DNA of 64,000 bases, taken from contig NZ_CP102282.1 in assembly GCF_025150745.1 (NCBI RefSeq), forward strand, positions 631,501-695,500, read 5' to 3'. The notes below the pieces were generated by a model that saw nothing but the letters and a program-made list of their open reading frames with translations, made no database searches and was not told the origin of the DNA. Positions 18,152 to 24,579 of this stretch are shown here, piece after piece; the first letter of the stretch is position 1, and each line of letters starts with the position of its first letter. This DNA is from Eubacterium ventriosum (lineage in GTDB: Bacteria > Bacillota > Clostridia > Lachnospirales > Lachnospiraceae). Position numbers and translations under genes: made by a program.

Positions 18152-18753
18152 GTACCCCGAGAAATGGCAAAAATAAAATGTTGAGGTACGTTTTTGGTGA
18201 ATAGGAGTGTGCTGAAGCCACAATAAGTGAAGTGTGAGGAGGCGCGTACCCCGAGAAATGTTAAAAATAAAATGTTGGGGTACGTTTTTGGTGAATAGGA
18301 GTGTGCTGAAGCCATAATAAGTGATGTACGAGAAGGCGCGTACCCCGAGAAATATAAAAAATGAAATGTCGGGGTACGCAACCGCTAAAAAGCAAGGAAA
18401 ATATGAAACATAAAATATGAGTAAAACGAAAATGTACCTCGAAAAAAGTTAAAAATGAAATATCGGGGTACGCGACCACTAAAAAGCAAGGAAAATATGA
18501 AACATAATGTATGAGGAAGACGGAAATGTACCCCGAGAAAAGCAAAAAATGAAATAGCGGGGTACGCTACCACCAAAAAGCAAGGAAAATATGAAACATA
18601 ATGTATGAGAAGGACGGAAATGTACCCCGAAAAAAGCAAAGAATGAAATGTCGGGGTACGCAACCGCTAAAAAGCAAGAAAAATATGAAACATAATGTAT
18701 GAGCAAGACGAGAATGTACCCCGAAAAAAGCGAAAAATGAAATGTCGGGGTAC
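18152..18753. repeat. Array B: seven 38-bp palindromes at exact 94-bp period
   Basis: Units start at 18152, 18246, 18340, 18434, 18528, 18622 and 18716, every one 94 bp after the last. Arms GTACCCCGA / TCGGGGTAC, with single-base decay in units 1, 2 and 4. Spacers are all 56 bp; the first two are the type that contains GAATAGGAGTGTGCTGAAGC, the rest the type containing AAAAAGCAAGGAAAATATGA, the same order as in array A. Array B thus looks like a longer copy of A. No genes inside. Confidence 0.95.
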
Positions 18754-18900
18754 AAAGCCACCAAAATAAAGAATTGACAATAGTATCCCCATAATAATTG
18801 ATATAAAAGATAAAATATAGGTATCAAAAAATATGTATACATAGTATAATATTATATGTATCAAGAAATACAAATATAGAAGAAAGGAGGATAAGGCAGG

Positions 18901-19734
18901 ATGGATTATTTAGAAAAGTATGCACAGGAAAGATTAGAAAAGCTGAAAGGTATGCGAAGACAATGTGTGGCTAATTTGAAAGGTTTGCCGGAAGGAAAAG
19001 TGTATGTAAAAAAGAAGCGAAAGACAAATCAATTCTATAAGATAACGCCAGACGGGGACAGAAATGGGAAGTATATTAAAGCCGGCGAAAGAGATGTGGC
19101 AGAAAGTCTTGTGAAAAGGGAATACAATGAGAAGTGCTTAAAGGAGATAGAAAAAGAAATTAGGGCACTAGAAAAAATGCTAAAAACCTGCAATTCAGAA
19201 AACCTAGAAAATGTAATCAGCAAGCTTGCCCCGGTCAAGCAGACAATGGTTATGCCGCTGGTATTGCCACGAGAAGATTTCATCAAACAGTGGGAAGAAG
19301 AAAAGCAGCAACTTAAAGAAAAAATGTGGTCAATGGTTATGAAATCTTATGATGAATCCATGGACGACGAAGAAGGCGTGTTCACGGAAAAAGACGAAAA
19401 GGTTCGCTCCAAGTCAGAAAAAATAATTGCAGACAAACTCAATCTAATGGGGATACCGTACATATATGAGTTACCGCTACATTTGGATGGACTAGGTTAC
19501 ATAAAACCAGATTTCACAGCATTAAATCCGGACACCCGCGAAGAATGCATATGGGAGCATTTTGGAATGATGGAAAATCCGGAATATGCGTCAAAGGCAA
19601 TGAACAAACTAAATGTTTACGCAAGAAACGGCTATACTGTGGGGGACAATCTTATAATTACAATGGAAGGTCAAAGCCAGCCTTTGAACACAAGAAATCT
19701 TGATAAAGTAATTAGAAAAAATTTGATGACATAA
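18901..19734 (+). CDS. PD-(D/E)XK-like nuclease-fold protein of unknown role
   Basis: 277 residues. The N-terminal half is charged and helical (about 1-110: coiled segment, a beta hairpin with KVYVKKKRKTNQFYKITPDG, which resembles a small nucleic-acid-binding or substrate-like fold). The C-terminal half has the order of a PD-(D/E)XK nuclease core: E173 in RSKSEKIIADKL, D204 in KPDF, and E219 in IWEHFGM followed by K and Y-rich helix (KAMNKLNVYARNGY). The 'WEH-[LF]-G' form occurs in nuclease-like domains linked to helicases and phage proteins. Good ribosome site AAGGAGG. It starts 147 bp after array B; no partner gene is obvious. Nuclease activity is an inference. Confidence 0.75.
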   Translation: MDYLEKYAQERLEKLKGMRRQCVANLKGLPEGKVYVKKKRKTNQFYKITPDGDRNGKYIKAGERDVAESLVKREYNEKCLKEIEKEIRALEKMLKTCNSENLENVISKLAPVKQTMVMPLVLPREDFIKQWEEEKQQLKEKMWSMVMKSYDESMDDEEGVFTEKDEKVRSKSEKIIADKLNLMGIPYIYELPLHLDGLGYIKPDFTALNPDTREECIWEHFGMMENPEYASKAMNKLNVYARNGYTVGDNLIITMEGQSQPLNTRNLDKVIRKNLMT

Positions 19735-19821
19735 TAAAAAGAAGTTATGGTATTGATTGCGTCACCAACGGTGATGTAATTAGGAAAAAAAGTTAAATAT
19801 TGGAATGAAATAAGGGGAGAG

Positions 19822-19851
19822 ATAGGCAACTGTGAAAGGTTGCCTATTTTT
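19822..19851 (+). terminator. Terminator after the PD-(D/E)XK-like gene
   Basis: ATAGGCAAC (19822-19830) pairs with GTTGCCTAT (19839-19847), followed by TTTT. Confidence 0.8.
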
Positions 19852-19891
19852 GAGCAAAAAAAAGAAATTTAGATTCAAATAGGACAAAATT

Positions 19892-19919
19892 TTTTGAAAA
19901 ACGATTTCAGTGCTATAAT
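19892..19919 (+). promoter_or_regulatory. Extended -10 promoter of the YczE/YitT-type gene
   Basis: TGCTATAAT at 19911-19919 is a consensus extended -10; TTTTGA at 19892 is a weak -35 at 16 bp. It lies 24 bp before the ATG of the membrane protein gene. Confidence 0.55.
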
Positions 19920-19942
19920 ATTATCTGGAAAGAAGGCAAAGA

Positions 19943-20665
19943 ATGAATAATAAGAGTCCTAACAAGAAAATAATAAGGGGGATTATATACATTACCGGTT
20001 TGCTGACGTTGGCACTGGGAATTATTTTGAATACCAAGGCGGGCTTGGGAGTTTCGCCCATTATATCGGTGTCATACAGCATTTCGCAGATTATGAAAAT
20101 CAACTTCGGAAATATGACATTCATACTGTATGGGATTTTTGTGGTTATTGAATTTATACTCCACATGATAATTAACCATCGCAAAAAATCCAAAGGACAA
20201 AATTATAATTTGAAAAAAATGTTATTGATGGACGCTTTGCAGTTCCCGTTGAGCTTCTTTTTTACAAGATTTATGAATTTGTTTTCAGCGTATATACCAA
20301 ATTTTGAGGAAGATATGCTGGGGACCGTGTGGGGAACGATGCCAGTGAGAGTGCTGGTGTTACTGGTTGCCATTGTGCTGACGGGAGTTGGCGCGGCAAT
20401 GTCCCTTGATATGAGAATTATTCCAAATCCCGGGGACGGAATTGTGCAGGCGATTTCCGACTTTGTGGGCAAAGATGTTGGCCTTGTAAAGAATTGTTTT
20501 GACGTGTTTAACATATGTCTTACAACTGTGATGTGCCTTGTTTTTATAGGTCACATAGTGGGCATTGGAATTGGAACAGTAATCGCGGTAATCGGCGTTG
20601 GTCGAGTAATTGCAGCGTTCAACTTTGTGTTTATGAAGAAATTTGTGAAACTTGAAATTGAATAA
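19943..20665 (+). CDS. YczE/YitT-type integral membrane protein
   Basis: 240 residues with five to six hydrophobic spans. Starts with a cationic stretch then YITGLLTLALGIILNTKAGLGVSPI, the hallmark of the YczE/YyaS/YitT group, and later SLDMRIIPNPGDGIVQAI and a Gly/Ile-rich last span (GIGIGTVIAVIGVGRVI). The biochemical role of this family is unknown to me. Ribosome site is weak (AAGAAGG). Single gene between its own promoter and terminator. Confidence 0.85.
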   Translation: MNNKSPNKKIIRGIIYITGLLTLALGIILNTKAGLGVSPIISVSYSISQIMKINFGNMTFILYGIFVVIEFILHMIINHRKKSKGQNYNLKKMLLMDALQFPLSFFFTRFMNLFSAYIPNFEEDMLGTVWGTMPVRVLVLLVAIVLTGVGAAMSLDMRIIPNPGDGIVQAISDFVGKDVGLVKNCFDVFNICLTTVMCLVFIGHIVGIGIGTVIAVIGVGRVIAAFNFVFMKKFVKLEIE

Positions 20666-20679
20666 GGAAGCATTCTTGG

Positions 20680-20720
20680 AAAAATAACCGTTTAGACCGA
20701 AAGGCTGGACGGTTATTTTT
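20680..20720 (+). terminator. Terminator after the YczE/YitT-type gene
   Basis: AAAAATAACCGT pairs with ACGGTTATTTTT across an imperfect loop, ending in a T-run. Confidence 0.8.
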
Positions 20721-20812
20721 GTGGAAGCTGGTGATAAATAAAGGTTTAGACAGGTTTTGTGTGAATTGAACTATATATTTGTTATGTGAAATGAATGGTG
20801 GTTTGGGCATGC

Positions 20813-21318
20813 GTACCTCAAAAAATGGAAAGAAGAAATGTCGGGGTACATTTTTAACAAATACAAACTATATGTTGTGCAAAAACAGCGGTAGTTTGAG
20901 AATGTGTACCCCAAAAAACAAGAAAAAAGAAATGTCTGGGTACGTTTTTGACGAATACAAACTATATGTTGTGCAAAAACAGCGGTAGTTTGAGAATGTG
21001 TACCCCAAAAAACAAGAAAAAAGAAATGTCGGGGTACGTTTTTGACGAATACAAACTATATGTTGTATAAAACAAGCTGAAATTAGGGCGAGCGTACCCC
21101 GACATTTTAAAATTGTGAAAATTTGGGGTACAAAGCCATAAAAAACTATAAAAATTAAGACGCATATTATATGTAGAAACAAGAAACGTACCCCGAAAAT
21201 TAGACAAAATGAAATATCGGGGTACGGAAGAAATAAAATAGTTGCAAATGCAACATATAATGAAAACAAAAATGAAAAACGTACCCCAATATTGCGAAAA
21301 CCTCAAATATTGAGGTAC
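20813..21318. repeat. Array C: six diverged palindromes, 93-94 bp period
   Basis: Units at 20813 (37 bp), 20906, 21000, 21094, 21188 and 21281 (38 bp each). Spacers are 56, 56, 56, 56 and 55 bp. Arms GTACCCC..GGGGTAC are kept while the rest differs: units 1-3 have a different A-rich centre from A/B, unit 4 (21094-21131) is in the opposite orientation, and spacers 3-5 share little with each other. Despite this, spacing is held to within one base. Confidence 0.92.
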
Positions 21319-21342
21319 GCGATCGGCAACGGTCACATAAGA

Positions 21343-21540
21343 AAGCTTCTCCACTCCCCCACACTACAGCCTCTAACGCCTTATATCTCATCCGCCCCAC
21401 GACACAACAAGCTTCTCCGCTCCCCCACACTACAGCCTCTAATGCCTTACATCTCATCCGCCCCACGACACAACAAGCTTCTCCGCTCCCCCACACTACA
21501 GCCTCTAACGCCTTACATCTTATCCACTCCACGACATAAT
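21343..21540. repeat. 66-bp tandem repeat, three copies
   Basis: Copies start at 21343, 21409 and 21475, each beginning AAGCTTCTCC and differing by a few bases. The repeat is much richer in G+C than its surroundings. As 66 is a multiple of three, several frames on both strands stay open through it, but none has a ribosome site; I treat it as non-coding. It lies beyond the terminator of the minus-strand J-domain gene. Confidence 0.88.
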
Positions 21541-21623
21541 CTACAACACTATGCCGTTCATCCACTTTAAGCCATAACGTCCAACACTAAACATCTAACA
21601 TCACTCCCTCCCCACTACGCAAA

Positions 21624-21692
21624 ACACCCCTGCCGAACCAACCACGGTGTCCTGTGGCAGACAGGACACCGTAGAAGCTTCCCAGCAGGGGT
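21624..21692 (-). terminator. Terminator of the minus-strand J-domain operon
   Basis: Nested stems: ACGGTGTCCTGT with ACAGGACACCGT inside, ACCCCTGC with GCAGGGGT outside. Reading on the minus strand it is followed by GTGTTTTG. It lies about 70 bp past the J-domain stop codon. Confidence 0.75.
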
Positions 21693-21722
21693 AAATAAAA
21701 CACAATAATATTAAAATCGAAT

Positions 21723-21770
21723 AATACTAGCAACAATACTAGCAACAATACTAGCAATAATACTAGCAAC
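21723..21770. repeat. 12-bp tandem repeat (four copies) over the stop of the J-domain gene
   Basis: AATACTAGCAAC (one copy ends AAT) repeated four times at 21723, 21735, 21747 and 21759. Read on the minus strand each copy is TG(T)-TTGC-TAG-TAT-like, so the Cys codons and the TAG stop of the gene are reiterated in its 3' flank. Confidence 0.9.
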
Positions 21771-22515
21771 AGCACATGTTAAGCAAACATAATGTTGTGC
21801 AAGGATCAGCGCAACACATTGCACCGGAATCGCCACCATATGAATACTGGCGGGTGTTGTACCACTGACCACCACTTTCAAGTGTCTGGACAAGTCGCTG
21901 GTATGTCTGATTGTTAGGCTCCATTTCAAGAGCAGTTTTTGCAAAATCAAGAGCCATGACATTGTTACCTAGACCGTTGTTTGCCAAAGAACTTAAGAAA
22001 TACCACTGAGCGGTACGGTCCTGAATATTGCTCAGGACATTTAAAGCTTCCTGAAAACGCCTATTGTTAATGTAGTTAGAAGCAGCAGTGTAATAGGAAG
22101 CATCCTGACCGTAATACTGGCTGGACTGTCCCTGCCCACTGTTAAAACCGCCGAAGCCTCCAAAACCACCAAACAAATCATCAAAAGGATTGCCGGAATA
22201 ACCACCACCGTAGTTGCCGTTACCTGAACCACCGTAGGCAGAACCACCATTACCATAGCCACCGGAACCATAACTGCCGGAACCGTAGCCACCATAAGAA
22301 CCACCATAGCCACCTGAATAACCATTCTTACGCTCATCCATAATCTGATTGTAAGCCTGACCAACTAACTTAAACATCTCCTCCGCCTTATCCTTATTAG
22401 GATTGTTAATATTAGCATCGGGATGATACTTGCGACTTAATTTTCTATATGCCTGTTTTACTTCATCATCTGTGGCATCTCGTGAAATGCCAAGAACCTT
22501 ATATGGATCACTCAT
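21763..22515 (-). CDS. J-domain (DnaJ-like) protein with Gly-rich linker, TPR-like region and Cys-rich tail
   Basis: 250 residues. Residues 1-65 are a J domain with the essential HPD at 31-33 (RKYHPDAN) and QAYRKLSRKY, so it should stimulate an Hsp70 (DnaK). Residues 70-130 are a Gly/Tyr/Ser linker; 140-215 contain a TPR-like helical pair (RRFQEALNVLSNI, ALDFAKTALEMEPNN). The tail has eight Cys within 25 residues (CCADPC..LC..CCC), which could bind metal or be a lipid-attachment-like patch. No DnaJ zinc-finger domain, so it is a specialised co-chaperone. Third gene of a minus-strand operon with DUF5685 and zinc-ribbon genes, whose arrangement recurs in related Clostridia as far as I recall. 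Confidence 0.88.
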   Translation of the reverse strand: MSDPYKVLGISRDATDDEVKQAYRKLSRKYHPDANINNPNKDKAEEMFKLVGQAYNQIMDERKNGYSGGYGGSYGGYGSGSYGSGGYGNGGSAYGGSGNGNYGGGYSGNPFDDLFGGFGGFGGFNSGQGQSSQYYGQDASYYTAASNYINNRRFQEALNVLSNIQDRTAQWYFLSSLANNGLGNNVMALDFAKTALEMEPNNQTYQRLVQTLESGGQWYNTRQYSYGGDSGAMCCADPCTTLCLLNMCCC

Positions 22516-22570
22516 ATCAAACTCCTAAAAACCAAAGTTATGTAAACCAACACCTACCAGCTTCACGACC

Positions 22571-22739
22571 ACCTTCGGCTCGCTGAATCGAACTCCACAA
22601 GTTGTTCGAACCTTCGGCTCGCTGAATCGAACTCCACAAGTTGTTCGAACCTTCGGCTCGCTGAATCGAACCCCATAAGTTGTTCGCACCTTCGGCTCGC
22701 TGAATCGAACCCCACAAGTTGTTCGCACCCAGGCTCGCC
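22571..22739. repeat. 39-bp tandem repeat, four full copies plus a decayed fifth
   Basis: Copies begin ACCTTCGGCTCGCTGAATCG at 22571, 22610, 22649 and 22688, with a degenerate start at 22727. It is GC-rich compared with the genome. Each unit contains GTTCGA and TCGAAC as inverted arms. 39 bp keeps three minus-strand frames open, giving a possible 13-residue peptide repeat (with NNLW), but the only starts there (GTG at 22777, ATG at 22764) lack a properly spaced ribosome site. It fills the gap between the DUF5685 and J-domain genes of the operon. Confidence 0.9.
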
Positions 22740-22783
22740 AGTGTAGTAACATCAAGGTGAACATATATCCGGCTCACATTCCT

Positions 22784-23626
22784 TTAGTCATTTTCTTTCT
22801 TCTGTTCCCTTCTCGCCTTCAACGTCTTATAGTAGACCGTCCAAACCCCGGCGTAAAGGATATTTCTAAGAACCTCAGCATTCTCCAAAATAGGAAGATA
22901 CTCGAACTCCTTAGAGCATTCAGCCATCATCATCTGTAGCATGCCCTTTATTCTATCATCAAACCCCTGTTCATTGCAAATAGATTTGAAAGGATTGTAA
23001 TGATTCTTCTTAATATCCTCCTCCAAATCATCATAGGCATCAAGAATATAAATAAATTTGCCAAGGAAAAAACCAATGCGGCTAAGAGAAGCAGCCCACT
23101 GGTCGTCTTTTGGAACAAAAAGGACAGACATAATGCGAACGAAAAGCCCTGCCATAACGTCAATGTTCGTCTCATTCTCTTTTTCGCGGGTACCTAATTC
23201 GGTGAGAAGAGACGAAATAGAATCCGCCTTTGCGGCGTAATCAAAAGAATCGTCAGGGTGCTTAGTATTCAAAAGCTTGGCAAAAGCAAGCTTCAAAACA
23301 CTGCGGTCATCATTCCAGTCGTCCATAGCCTTATAATAAGATAATAAAATATTCATATCAGCCACGTAATCTGAGTAAATACTGGAAGACATAGGCTGTG
23401 CCTTAAGGGGATGACGAATACATTTGTGCTCAGAATGAGCAACCTTCGGTTCGTACAAAGAAGTAAGAAGCATTACAAGAAAAGTCATATCATAAGAAAG
23501 TGTAAACTGCCCGACAAAACCATAGCGGGACCTTAAAGAATAACACAAACCACAATAAAAACTCTTGTAAACATCAAACTCCTTAAATTTTAATTCCGGT
23601 TTATTAATAACAACATATCCAAACAT
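22784..23626 (-). CDS. DUF5685-family protein
   Basis: 280 residues, starting MFGYVVINKPELKFKEFDVYKSFYCGLCYSL, the typical opening of DUF5685 proteins with its CGLC motif; further conserved Cys/His in HKCIRHPLK and an Asp-rich helix ILDAYDDLEEDIKK. The all-helical content and DAYDDLEED motif recall prenyl-synthase/phytoene-synthase-like folds, but no enzyme activity is known to me. 6 bp after the zinc-ribbon gene, so in the same transcript. Confidence 0.85.
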   Translation of the reverse strand: MFGYVVINKPELKFKEFDVYKSFYCGLCYSLRSRYGFVGQFTLSYDMTFLVMLLTSLYEPKVAHSEHKCIRHPLKAQPMSSSIYSDYVADMNILLSYYKAMDDWNDDRSVLKLAFAKLLNTKHPDDSFDYAAKADSISSLLTELGTREKENETNIDVMAGLFVRIMSVLFVPKDDQWAASLSRIGFFLGKFIYILDAYDDLEEDIKKNHYNPFKSICNEQGFDDRIKGMLQMMMAECSKEFEYLPILENAEVLRNILYAGVWTVYYKTLKARREQKKEND

Positions 23627-23632
23627 AAAAAA

Positions 23633-24043
23633 CTAACTTCTTCTTATAAAAGTGGCGTTGCACTTAGGGCAACGAATCTGAATCTTACCGTGTCCTTTAG
23701 GAATACGAATCCTCTGGCCACATCCTGGACACTTGTAGAAATGATAATACTTGCGCTGACCGGCAAGGTTCTTCTCATTGGCAACCTTGTTGCGCCAGCT
23801 ACCGAGAATACGCATATACTTCTCGTTTTCAGCAGCACGCTTATAAATATTACGTGAAAACATTCTAAAATAAGTATAAAAAATAAGAAGCAAAATCAAA
23901 GTACTAAAAAGGGAACCAAGTCTTCTTGGAACAAAAAGCGAAATAATACACAACGCAATTGTAAGCCCAAGCAAAAACTTAGAAAACTGATCTGCACCAT
24001 ATCTTCCATACATAAATTTTGAAAATCTATCTCTCCAATTCAT
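23633..24043 (-). CDS. Membrane protein with C-terminal zinc ribbon
   Basis: 136 residues. Two adjacent hydrophobic spans (about 22-60), a basic stretch, then a zinc ribbon CPGCGQRIRIPKGHGKIQIRCPKC at the C-terminus facing the cytoplasm. I prefer the ATG at 24043 because GAGGTG is 8 nt upstream; the ATG at 24049 is only 2 nt from it. First gene of the minus-strand operon with DUF5685 and the J-domain protein, where it may act as membrane adaptor. Confidence 0.82.
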   Translation of the reverse strand: MNWRDRFSKFMYGRYGADQFSKFLLGLTIALCIISLFVPRRLGSLFSTLILLLIFYTYFRMFSRNIYKRAAENEKYMRILGSWRNKVANEKNLAGQRKYYHFYKCPGCGQRIRIPKGHGKIQIRCPKCNATFIRRS

Positions 24044-24049
24044 AAACAT

Positions 24050-24579
24050 GTCACCTCACCAATCATCTTGAATATTGTAGACTGATCATTCAATATAAAA
24101 AACAGTCATCTTAATACTGAAGACCAATCATCTGAAATATTGTAGTCGATATTAAGAGTGTAAGTCCAATGCCCGATAAAAGCAATGGCAAAGGGTTTGA
24201 ATTTACATTTAAGTCATAAAAGTTTACAAATATGTAAAAAATGATAAGCGTGAAAACGTTTTTATTAAAAAAGAAAACAAACTGACTAAAAATGCTGAAT
24301 TATTACTAAAATGACAATATCTCGCATTGAAATAAGTCGAAAAATAGAGTATTATGGAAAGGAAAAAGAGCGAAACAACGTTAGCTATAAGCTATGGGTG
24401 GATATAAGTGATTTTTATAAACGATGTATAAATATGCACAAAGCATATGATAAAAGTAATAAATACAAGAATATGCATCAGGTTCTTTATAAATATGTAA
24501 AGCTTATAAATAGACAACAAAGGGAAGGCAATAGTATACAAAAGACGTTGTGTAAAAAATAGGAGGGGAGATTCACTGC
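24050..24579. other. Upstream region of the exopolysaccharide locus with imperfect direct repeats
   Basis: Between the divergent zinc-ribbon gene and the sugar transferase. AATCATCTTGAATATTGTAG at 24061 recurs as a close copy at 24126 and in part near 24104, so three degenerate direct repeats lie in the promoter zone. A frame of 83 residues at 24311-24562 has no ribosome site and unusual composition. The long AT-rich leader may hold the locus promoter, but no good -35/-10 pair stands out to me. Confidence 0.45.

Noticed and set aside
17827-18873. Minus-strand reading frames across array B
   Set aside because: Same repeat artefact as in array A; no starts with ribosome sites.
20868-21565. Minus-strand frames across array C and the 66-bp repeat
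   Set aside because: Open only because of repeat structure and the multiple-of-three period; no ribosome site.
22525-22777. 79-residue minus-strand frames through the 39-bp repeat
   Set aside because: Start codons lack a correctly spaced ribosome site and the repeat period keeps several frames open at once.
24311-24562. 83-residue plus-strand frame before the sugar transferase
   Set aside because: No ribosome site, low-complexity Lys/Tyr-rich content and no recognisable family; treated as leader.
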